Positions 1 to 5,047 of a stretch of DNA of 5,508 bases are shown piece by piece. A program made the translations under genes and the position numbers. Location of the stretch: positions 1-5,508 of the forward strand of contig SCUR01000303.1 of the NCBI GenBank assembly GCA_004297235.1, in the 5' to 3' direction. Source of the stretch: Candidatus Manganitrophaceae bacterium (lineage in GTDB: Bacteria; Nitrospirota; Nitrospiria; SBBL01; Manganitrophaceae). The number at the start of each line of letters is the position of its first letter. Position 1 is the stretch's first letter. Below the pieces are notes generated by a model that was given only the letters and a program-made list of their open reading frames with translations, was not told the origin of the DNA and did no database searches.

Positions 1-2265
1 CGACATCGAGAGCGCCGCCACCTCCGGGCTGATCGTGATTGGATAGAAAACCCCCGCCGCGAGCGGAAAGGCAATCACGTTGTAAGCGACCGCCCAGAAG
101 AGGTTCTGACGCATCTTGCGCAGCGTCGCGCGGGAGAGCTCGATCGCGCCGACCACATCATACGGGTCGCTCTTCATCAGCACCACATCGGCGCTCTCCA
201 TCGCCACGTCGGTTCCGGCGCCGATCGCGAAGCCGACGTCGGCCTGGGTCAGCGCCGGGGCATCGTTGACCCCGTCTCCGACCATTCCCACCTTCTTCCC
301 CTGTGATTGCAGCTCTTTAACCTTTTCCGCCTTTTGCCCCGGGAGAACATCGGCAAGAATGATCTCGATCCCAAGGGTCGACGCGATCCGCTCGGCCGTC
401 CCCCGGTTGTCGCCGGTGAGCATGGCGACCTGAACGCCCCGCCCTCTGAGTCTCTTTACGGTCTCGGCGGCCGTCGGCCGGGGGGCGTCGGCAATCGCGA
501 TCAGTCCGATGAGCCGTCCCTCTTCCGCGACATGGACGACGGTTTTACCAGCGCCTTGAAGGTGATCCGCCGCCTCTTCCAGGCCTGCGAGGACAATCTT
601 TTCTTCATCCATCAGCCTCCGGTTGCCGAGAAAAACCGTCCGGCCCGCCACCTCGGCCCGCGCCCCTTTCCCCTCGATATTTGTAAAACCCCGGACCGAC
701 TTTTTCTCAATCTCTCCCGCCCGCCGGAGAATCGCCTGGGCCAGGGGATGGTCGGAGCCCTGCTCCACCGCCGCGGCCCTCGCCAGCGCCTCCTCGATGG
801 TGTGCCCGGCTGCGGCCACGACCTCCACCACCTCCGGCTGCCCCATCGTCAACGTCCCGGTTTTGTCGAAGATGATCACCTCAAGCTTCGTCGCCTCTTC
901 CAATGCCGCCGCATTCTTGAAAAGGATCCCGTTCATCGCGCCGAGCCCCGTCCCGACCATGACCGCCATCGGGGTGGCGAGTCCGAGCGCATCTGGGCAG
1001 GCAATGACAAAAACGGTGATCGTCAAGGTCATCGCGAAGAGGAGCGTCTGGCCGATCCATCCGTACCAGACGGCGAAGGTGAGAAGACCGATCCCGATGG
1101 CGGCGGCGACGAGCCACTGGGCGGCGCGATCGGCGAGCAGCTGTGCCGGGGCCTTGGAGTTCTGCGCCTCCTGGACCAGCTTCACGATCTGGGCGAGCGC
1201 CGTGTCGGAGCCCACCTTGGTGGCGCGGTAGCGGAAGCTGCCGCTCTTGTTGATCGTGGCGCCGATGACGGTGTCGCCCGGCGCCTTCTTCACCGGCATC
1301 GACTCGCCGGTCAGCATCGACTCATCAATAACCGACTCCCCCTCGATTACCTCTCCGTCGACCGGGACCTTGTTTCCGGGGCGGATCACGACGAGATCCG
1401 CAACGGTCACCTCCGCAGTGGGGATCTCGACCTCGCTCCCCTCGCGGATGACCGTCGCCTTCGGCGGGGCGAGGTCCATCAGTCTTCGGATCGCGTCGGA
1501 GGCGCCGGCCCGCGCCCGCATCTCCAGCCAGTGGCCGAGCAGAATGAAGACCAGCAAGACTGAAGCCGCCTCGTAGAACTGCGCCCCGTCGAAGAAGAAG
1601 GTCGCCCCGACGCTGAAGAGATAGCCGGTTCCGACGCTGAGGACCACGAGGACCGCCATGTTCAGGACGCCGTTTCGGAGCGCCCGATAAGAGGCGATGA
1701 CAAACGGCCAGCCGGGGTAGAGGATGGCGGCGCTGGCGAGGAAGAAAAGCCAGAGGTCGAGATCAAGGCCAAACGGCGGCTTGAGAGCGATGAAATTCAT
1801 CCCCATCGGCGCGTAAAGAAAGATCGGAACCGAAAAGACCAGGGCGATCCAGAAGCGGTTGCGCATATCGCGCGCCATCTCCGCTAAATCCATCCCCGCC
1901 CCGTGCCCCATCTCGTGCGCCATCTCGGCCGCCGCGGCGGGAGCGGCCTTTTCGGCCGGCAGATGGGCGGCATGCCCCCGGTAGGTCTCCATCGGCGCCG
2001 GAATCGCCGCTTCCATCTCCGGATCTTCCGGTTTGCAGAGATGGCTCGGGAGCATTTCTCCGTGGCAGTGATGTCCGCACTCCCGCACCCGCTCTTTGAT
2101 CCTCTTGAGATCGATCACGCTCTCGTCGTAAACCACGGTCGCGGTGTCGGAGGCCACATTGACTTCCACCCGATGGACTCCTGGAAGGCGCATCAGTTGC
2201 TTCTCCACGCCGTACGCGCTCAGGGGAGAAAGAATGCCCCCCACTTCAATGATGCTTGTCTTCAT
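1..2265 (-). CDS. P1B-type heavy-metal (probably copper) translocating ATPase, CPD variant, C-terminus cut by window edge
   Basis: This is an inner-membrane pump that couples ATP hydrolysis to metal export. 755 codons are visible and, by family length, only about 15-30 C-terminal residues are missing. In order: an HMA-like fold (about 1-65) without CxxC; Cys/His cluster CGHHCHGE (63-70) plus HLC (75-77); a His/Met-rich linker (about 92-130, with MAHEMGHGAGM); TM helices from about 136; actuator motif TGES (319-322); the TM6 metal motif C423-P424-D425 in IACPDALGLATP; phosphorylation site DKTGTLT (467-473, D467); HP motif SDHPLA (504-509); TGDN (617-620); GDGVND (663-668); and YN in TM7 (728-729). 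The ATG at 2265 has a strong GGAAGG 5-6 nt upstream and is the only sensible start. The Met/His-rich stretch just before TM1 resembles CopB-type (P1B-3, CPH) pumps, so copper is my preferred substrate. The Asp in the motif makes the exact metal uncertain. It is the last gene of the visible cluster, 62 nt after the DUF1622-like gene. Confidence 0.96.
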   Translation of the reverse strand, partial: MKTSIIEVGGILSPLSAYGVEKQLMRLPGVHRVEVNVASDTATVVYDESVIDLKRIKERVRECGHHCHGEMLPSHLCKPEDPEMEAAIPAPMETYRGHAAHLPAEKAAPAAAAEMAHEMGHGAGMDLAEMARDMRNRFWIALVFSVPIFLYAPMGMNFIALKPPFGLDLDLWLFFLASAAILYPGWPFVIASYRALRNGVLNMAVLVVLSVGTGYLFSVGATFFFDGAQFYEAASVLLVFILLGHWLEMRARAGASDAIRRLMDLAPPKATVIREGSEVEIPTAEVTVADLVVIRPGNKVPVDGEVIEGESVIDESMLTGESMPVKKAPGDTVIGATINKSGSFRYRATKVGSDTALAQIVKLVQEAQNSKAPAQLLADRAAQWLVAAAIGIGLLTFAVWYGWIGQTLLFAMTLTITVFVIACPDALGLATPMAVMVGTGLGAMNGILFKNAAALEEATKLEVIIFDKTGTLTMGQPEVVEVVAAAGHTIEEALARAAAVEQGSDHPLAQAILRRAGEIEKKSVRGFTNIEGKGARAEVAGRTVFLGNRRLMDEEKIVLAGLEEAADHLQGAGKTVVHVAEEGRLIGLIAIADAPRPTAAETVKRLRGRGVQVAMLTGDNRGTAERIASTLGIEIILADVLPGQKAEKVKELQSQGKKVGMVGDGVNDAPALTQADVGFAIGAGTDVAMESADVVLMKSDPYDVVGAIELSRATLRKMRQNLFWAVAYNVIAFPLAAGVFYPITISPEVAALSMS

Positions 2266-2270
2266 ATCGG

Positions 2271-2279
2271 ACCTTCCTT
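2271..2279 (-). promoter_or_regulatory. Ribosome binding site of the P1B ATPase
   Basis: On the minus strand AAGGAAGGT ends 5 nt before the ATG at 2265. It fixes the start of the ATPase and places the HMA-like domain inside the protein. Confidence 0.8.
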
Positions 2280-2327
2280 TCGATTTGTCCTCGCCTCTGT
2301 TAAGGCCGGAATCCGCATCTTCGGAAT

Positions 2328-2534
2328 CTACTTCTTCATCTCCTTGTTCAGAAAATAGACAATCACCGTCCGGATACCGACGATGCCGGCCAGCATCGCC
2401 AGCGATTGCCAACTCGGGACAATGATTGTCTGGATAATATCTCCCACCAGAAAGAACTCCAGACCCAAGACCATCTTCTCCCCGATCGCGATGCGGATGT
2501 CTTCCAGGTCAAGCTTGGAGACCTGCCCTCTCAA
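2328..2534 (-). CDS. Short DUF1622-like membrane protein, possibly N-terminally truncated or frameshifted
   Basis: The 68 residues contain two hydrophobic helices (about 20-41 and 44-62), with LGLEFFLVGDIIQT followed by GIVGIRTVIVYFLNKEM. From memory this matches the C-terminal core of DUF1622 membrane proteins, whose function is unknown. Family members are usually 100-130 residues with an extra N-terminal helix, which is absent here. The body frame is closed upstream by a TGA at 2549-2547, and its only usual start is a TTG at 2534 with no good Shine-Dalgarno. A well-spaced AAGGAG (2558-2563) instead serves an ATG at 2550 in another frame, which stops after 13 codons. A one-base indel, in the organism or in the assembly, would join the two into a protein of about 73 residues. 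It lies between the single-span protein and the ATPase and is probably co-transcribed with them. Confidence 0.68.
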   Translation of the reverse strand: MRGQVSKLDLEDIRIAIGEKMVLGLEFFLVGDIIQTIIVPSWQSLAMLAGIVGIRTVIVYFLNKEMKK

Positions 2535-2563
2535 ACGAAGCCCGATTCATCTCTCCGCTCCTT
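2509..2563 (-). promoter_or_regulatory. Strong ribosome binding site with out-of-frame 13-codon ORF ahead of the DUF1622-like gene
   Basis: AAGGAG at 2563-2558 is 7 nt upstream of the ATG at 2550-2548. That frame encodes MNRASFERAGLQA and stops at 2511-2509, overlapping the start of the DUF1622-like body, which is in the +1 frame relative to it. The ATG also overlaps the TGA that closes the body frame (ATGA). Possible readings are a frameshift mutation or sequencing error, a short leader peptide, or translational coupling. Confidence 0.5.
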
Positions 2564-2588
2564 TTTGTCATCTCCCATTTCTTCATCC

Positions 2589-2604
2589 GCATCCGGGCGG
2601 ATGC
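2589..2604. repeat. Intergenic hairpin between the single-span protein and the DUF1622-like gene
   Basis: GCATCC-GGGC-GGATGC forms a perfect 6-bp stem with a 4-nt loop, 10 nt after the stop codon of the 226-residue protein. No run of T follows on either strand, so it is not a convincing intrinsic terminator. It could stabilise or process an operon transcript. Confidence 0.4.
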
Positions 2605-2614
2605 GCTCCCAGGT

Positions 2615-3295
2615 TTATTGACCGAATCCCCAGTGGAGGACCTCTTCCGATTTTCCGGCCGGGTCTTTCACGATTAATTCCACGGCCCTCAGTTCCGGAG
2701 AAACAATCGGGTGTCCATGTCTTCCGTCAAACATCAACACCGCCTCTCGGTGATAATCGATGGAGCGTTTCGATTCAGCCCAATGATGGGGCGGGTGTTC
2801 TTCATCCTCTTTGACCCGGAGAGTCATCCACTCTTTCGGTTGCAGGTCAAAGAGCCGCCCCTTCGCGGAATGCATCGTTACGGTAAAAACCGGCTTCTGA
2901 TCAAACCGATACTCTTTCAGGTAAGCCTTGTAGCGTTCTTTTTCTTCCTGCTCCCCCCTCCCCTCGAATCTGGAGAGGGCCCTGAAGAATTCAATGTCAT
3001 TCAAAACGATCTCCAGATCGTATTGCGCCCCCTTTAATCTTCTGATTTTGCTCTCCCAAAGTCGGAGAAAATCTTTCCCTTCATCGGAAGCGGTCAGTGT
3101 CGAGCTGGCGAGATTCCTCCCAGGAATATCCGGCCGCTCCGGTTCATGCTCCAAAAGCGTTCGATGCATTTTCTGGTCATAGAGAAAGGAGGCCACGATG
3201 AAGAGCACCGCGATCAACACCAGCCCCGGCCCGACGATGCTCCAGTTCACCCGACCCCTTCGGTCCCTGTCCTTCCCCATCGTCTGTGCGTCCAT
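2615..3295 (-). CDS. Unrecognised single-span membrane protein with extracytoplasmic domain
   Basis: This is a 226-residue protein that I do not recognise. Residues 1-17 are short and basic (KDRDRRGR), followed by one strong hydrophobic helix at about 18-38, giving a type II signal-anchor with the remaining 185 residues outside the cytoplasm. Residues 75-130 are charged and probably helical (RLWESKIRRLKGAQYDLE, then an EE/KERYKAYLKEYR stretch). Residues 131-226 look like beta strands (PVFTVTMHSAKGRLFDL, EWMTLRV, AVLMFDGRHGHP, AVELIVKD) and end in LHWGFGQ. A local His patch EEHPPHHW (166-172) and H192/H195 could bind metal, but this is inference. The ATG at 3295 has GGGAGGGGA just upstream, which supports the start. 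It sits 38 nt downstream of the YtkA-like lipoprotein gene, so the two are almost certainly in one operon. The layout (short N-terminus, one helix, beta-rich exterior) loosely recalls FixH-type proteins, but I see no decisive motif. Confidence 0.85.
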   Translation of the reverse strand: MDAQTMGKDRDRRGRVNWSIVGPGLVLIAVLFIVASFLYDQKMHRTLLEHEPERPDIPGRNLASSTLTASDEGKDFLRLWESKIRRLKGAQYDLEIVLNDIEFFRALSRFEGRGEQEEKERYKAYLKEYRFDQKPVFTVTMHSAKGRLFDLQPKEWMTLRVKEDEEHPPHHWAESKRSIDYHREAVLMFDGRHGHPIVSPELRAVELIVKDPAGKSEEVLHWGFGQ

Positions 3296-3333
3296 TTTCG
3301 TCCCCTCCCTGAGAATGTCTTCTTTTTTTACGA

Positions 3334-3894
3334 TCAGAGCGCCATCAACAAGACCATCATCACCACCATCGCGCCCCCCGCCACGTAGAAGGAGGTCATC
3401 GACGGTCTGTCCCGCACCGCGACGGGAGGAGCTACCTCCTCCACAGCGGAGAGGGTCAGCGGCGAACCCGTTTGATCACCCCCGGGCCACACATTGAACG
3501 TGATCTCGTATGATCCGGCCTCTTCAAACGTCTGTCTCAGTTGGTAGAGTCCTCTCTCATGGATCTCTCTCGCCTGGCGCTCCATAAGCCCCCCCTCTTC
3601 CCCCACCGGCCGGCCGACCCGCCGAAAGAAAACGGCGACCTTTGCGCCGGTGACCGGCGCTTCGCTTGCGATCTCCCGAATCTTGATCGTAAATGTGGAC
3701 TCCCAACCTTTTAAAAGGTCCGGGATTTTAACCGAAACAACCAGACCCTTCTCATGAAACTCTTTGTTCACTCTCTTGGCTCGATCCGCGGGTGCATTTG
3801 AATCATCCCCCATGCCGTGCATCCCGGCCATGCATCCGTTGAGCGGCAAGAAACCGATGGCAAGAAAAAGAGAAAAGAGCCTCAATCGAGTCAT
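3334..3894 (-). CDS. YtkA/FixH-like lipoprotein with C-terminal membrane helix
   Basis: The 186-residue protein has a type II signal peptide: basic start MTRLRL, a hydrophobic core, and lipobox LNGC with the lipidated Cys at 21. The mature N-terminus CMAGMHGMGDD carries three Met and one His close together, a pattern typical of copper-binding tails. Residues 48-150 look like a small beta-sandwich: LVVSVKIPD, KGWESTFTIKI, APVTGAKVAVFFRRVG, GLYQLRQTFEEAGSYEITFNV. This resembles YtkA-like/FixH-like envelope domains, an assignment made from pattern and not from a search. A hydrophobic helix at about 167-186 ends the protein, so it appears anchored at both ends. The ATG at 3894 is preceded by GGGTGAGG with only 2-3 nt spacing, which is tight but acceptable. 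It follows the His-rich protein gene after a 248-nt gap and precedes the single-span protein by 38 nt. A role in envelope metal binding or delivery is inferred from the neighbours. Confidence 0.88.
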   Translation of the reverse strand: MTRLRLFSLFLAIGFLPLNGCMAGMHGMGDDSNAPADRAKRVNKEFHEKGLVVSVKIPDLLKGWESTFTIKIREIASEAPVTGAKVAVFFRRVGRPVGEEGGLMERQAREIHERGLYQLRQTFEEAGSYEITFNVWPGGDQTGSPLTLSAVEEVAPPVAVRDRPSMTSFYVAGGAMVVMMVLLMAL

Positions 3895-4142
3895 CGCCTC
3901 ACCCTACCGCCGGGTTGTCTTCCCTCCGGCATCCTCTCCGGGGACCTCTCGTCGGCGCGGAAGCAACACGCACCTTTCCAGCGGTGGTCGCCCTGAAATA
4001 TTGAACGATTCCGGCAACGGAGGTTCAGTCGATCGGTTTTTCTAAATTGAGCGAAAATTGGATGATCAACGAATCGATGGAACACGGTCCCCTCCCCATT
4101 CAAAGATGGTGACGAAACATCCTTCTTTGATCGGGAAGAAGA
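3895..4142. other. Intergenic region between the His-rich protein and lipoprotein genes
   Basis: This 248-bp stretch has no credible gene. Its left half is GC-rich and its right half AT-rich around 4021-4080. On the minus strand TTGATC and TTTAGA lie 17 nt apart (about 4039-4067) and could be a weak promoter for the lipoprotein gene, but they match the consensus poorly. I see no T-tailed hairpin ending the upstream gene. Confidence 0.4.
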
Positions 4143-4535
4143 TCAGATTCGATAGACGGAATAGAGCCGGTAATAATCGCTTAGCAATTTGGGGAGGACG
4201 GCTCGTTCGAGGAGGGAGGACAAAAAGCCATTGGCTTGAAGGGGACGGACAATAGGGTTCGCCTCAAGGGTGAGGTCCGGAGAGAACAGAGCGTGGAACT
4301 GATGCCAGCCGGTCTTCAGCAGATCCTCACTGCTGTTATAAACGCCGGCACCGGCGCAGGAATGCTCGCTCCCTTTGGAGGCATGGTGGGTGTCGTCGGC
4401 CTCTTGATGGCCGTGGGCCATATGGGCAGTCTGCCCGGCGTGGGCTGCTTCGGAAGAAACATCCCAGGGACAGATCCCCCAGACCCAGAACCAGACGATC
4501 AATGTAAGGAGGATAGTCGCTTTGCGATAAGACAA
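4143..4535 (-). CDS. Small exported His-rich protein, putative metal-binding
   Basis: This 130-residue protein is of unknown family. Residues 1-33 form a signal peptide: SYRK, a hydrophobic core LLTLIVWFWVWGI, and a likely cleavage site after AHA (31-33). The mature N-terminal segment is His-rich, with H38, H41, H43, H50, H51 and H58 in about 20 residues, followed by C60. The second half (about 68-130) looks helical and ends in LLSDYYRLYSVYRI, an unusual Tyr/Leu tail. The start is a TTG at 4535. An in-frame TGA lies 51 nt upstream with no ATG, GTG or other TTG between, and GAGG sits 8-9 nt before the TTG. The function is not recognised. A copper-binding periplasmic role is inferred from the histidines and from its place between copB and a copper lipoprotein. 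It is probably the first gene of the transcript from the promoter near 4650. Confidence 0.8.
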   Translation of the reverse strand: MSYRKATILLTLIVWFWVWGICPWDVSSEAAHAGQTAHMAHGHQEADDTHHASKGSEHSCAGAGVYNSSEDLLKTGWHQFHALFSPDLTLEANPIVRPLQANGFLSSLLERAVLPKLLSDYYRLYSVYRI

Positions 4536-4573
4536 CTCGAAGACCTCGCTTATTTTCTGAATGAGATTGCGCC

Positions 4574-4585
4574 GACCAGCTGGTC
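4574..4585. repeat. Perfect 12-bp palindrome in the leader of the His-rich protein gene
   Basis: GACCAGCTGGTC is perfectly symmetric. It lies about 40-50 nt upstream of the TTG start and downstream of the candidate promoter. It could be a dimeric regulator site or an RNA hairpin; there is no T run. Confidence 0.5.
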
Positions 4586-4616
4586 AAACACGGGAGTGGA
4601 GATCAGTTGGACGTCC

Positions 4617-4627
4617 ATACCCCGTAT
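4617..4627. promoter_or_regulatory. Operator-like element 2 (ATAC-CCC-GTAT)
   Basis: ATACCCCGTAT is an inverted repeat ATAC/GTAT around a C tract. It is directly joined to the palindrome TGGACGTCCA (4608-4617). It lies 10 nt downstream of the candidate -10 box, near the expected transcription start, where a repressor would block initiation. It shares ATAC, C-tract and GTAT with the element at 4660-4682. Confidence 0.35.
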
Positions 4628-4636
4628 CATAGTGCT

Positions 4637-4665
4637 ATTTTGCAATTATTCATTGGACCATACAA
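4637..4665 (-). promoter_or_regulatory. Candidate sigma70-like promoter for the His-rich protein gene
   Basis: On the minus strand TTGTAT (4665-4660) and CAAAAT (4642-4637) are separated by 17 nt in the most AT-rich part of the gap. They match the consensus at 3 of 6 and 4 of 6 positions, so the promoter is weak or activator-dependent. TATGAT at 4631-4626 is an alternative -10, but it has no good -35 partner. The leader to the TTG start would be about 95 nt. Confidence 0.35.
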
Positions 4666-4682
4666 CCCCCCAAAAGGGGTAT
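4660..4682. promoter_or_regulatory. CsoR-like operator candidate (C tract-AAAA-G tract flanked by ATAC/GTAT)
   Basis: The core is CCCC-AAAA-GGGG (4668-4679), extended by more C on the left, with ATAC at 4660-4663 and GTAT at 4679-4682. CsoR/RcnR-family copper and nickel repressors are known to bind C tract-spacer-G tract sites with AT-rich flanks, and this fits that layout. It overlaps the candidate -35 box. No regulator gene is in the window, so the assignment rests on pattern only. Confidence 0.4.
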
Positions 4683-4784
4683 TTTCCATCCGCTTAGGGT
4701 CAGGAGGCTTACATAATAGAACAGTCCACTTCTCAAAACGGATCGGTTACCGTTGCTAGTGCGACCCTTCCTTACGCTATCGAA

Positions 4785-4804
4785 AGGACTGGCTTGCCGG
4801 TCCT
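4785..4804. repeat. Inverted repeat with 9-bp arms
   Basis: AGGACTGGC-TT-GCCGGTCCT has 9-bp arms with one mismatch, which becomes a G-U pair in plus-strand RNA. No T run follows on either strand. It lies about 240 nt beyond the copB stop and could stabilise the 3' end of the copB transcript or be a protein site. Confidence 0.45.
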
Positions 4805-4884
4805 GGTCATCGGGTCAGCAATGTGCTATCCGAGAACCTTCTCACGTCAGTTCAAAAATATCTGTATCCGGGCCTTCGCAGACA

Positions 4885-4912
4885 TGCGACATTTGTGGAA
4901 TGCAATGTCGCA
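4885..4912. repeat. Perfect 9-bp inverted repeat TGCGACATT / AATGTCGCA
   Basis: TGCGACATT (4885-4893) and AATGTCGCA (4904-4912) are exact reverse complements around a 10-nt spacer. The arm TGCGACA is the kind of half-site bound by NtrC-type or other response regulators, and the spacer begins TGTGGAA, a degenerate third copy of TGTCGCA. It lies about 220 nt upstream of the candidate promoter. A regulator site is my preferred reading, and an RNA hairpin is the alternative. Confidence 0.5.
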
Positions 4913-5047
4913 GTTGGTTTGGACAGGATCATCTTCGACACCGACGCGAACGACATTGAGCGTATCCATGTCACGCTGGGATTAAGACTGTTCCAAGTGG
5001 CATTAGGTGAACAGATCTTCAGCGCTCCACTTTATTTTCCGGATAAT

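Larger units (their letters stand above)
4536..5047. other. About 510-bp gap between copB and the His-rich protein gene
   Basis: I find no credible gene in this stretch. Minus-strand frames are broken by stops every few dozen codons. The longest plus-strand frame (4823-5149) has no recognisable product and runs backwards over the end of copB. The base composition is more AT-rich than the flanking genes. It holds two strong inverted repeats (4785-4804 and 4885-4912), a candidate promoter with two operator-like elements (4617-4682) and a palindrome in the leader (4574-4585), all listed separately. Confidence 0.6.

Noticed and set aside
307..1563. A 418-codon open frame on the plus strand, plus two shorter plus-strand frames (623-1231 and 1247-1576)
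   Set aside because: They lie antisense to the P1B ATPase, whose catalytic motifs are unambiguous. The translations are rich in Arg, Gly, Pro and Asp with no domain, as expected for shadows of a GC-rich gene.
1903..2358. Plus-strand frame of 151 codons over the start of the ATPase gene
   Set aside because: It is antisense to the HMA-like domain and its RBS, with no recognisable product and no Shine-Dalgarno of its own.
3944..4010. Possible riboswitch-like folded leader upstream of the lipoprotein gene
   Set aside because: The GC-rich stretch has repeated CCGGAG motifs but lacks the conserved boxes of any riboswitch class I know.
3891..4103. Minus-strand 70-codon frame whose stop overlaps the lipoprotein start (ATGA)
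   Set aside because: The overlap looks like translational coupling, but the sequence is Arg-rich and patternless and the ATG has no good ribosome binding site.
4336..4587. Minus-strand 83-codon frame
   Set aside because: It overlaps the His-rich protein gene in another frame and ends in an Arg-rich random-looking sequence. The His-rich frame has a proper signal peptide instead.
4817..4832. Possible sigma54 promoter on the minus strand (GG-N10-GC with TTGCT)
   Set aside because: The -12 part fits, but the -24 part shares only GG with the consensus. One such match is expected by chance in a region of this size, and it is about 280 nt from the next gene.
4995..5039. AAGTGG...CCACTT inverted repeat followed by TATTTT on the plus strand, as a terminator
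   Set aside because: The stem is only 6 bp with a loop of about 26 nt, and no plus-strand gene is there to terminate. On the copB strand no T run follows.
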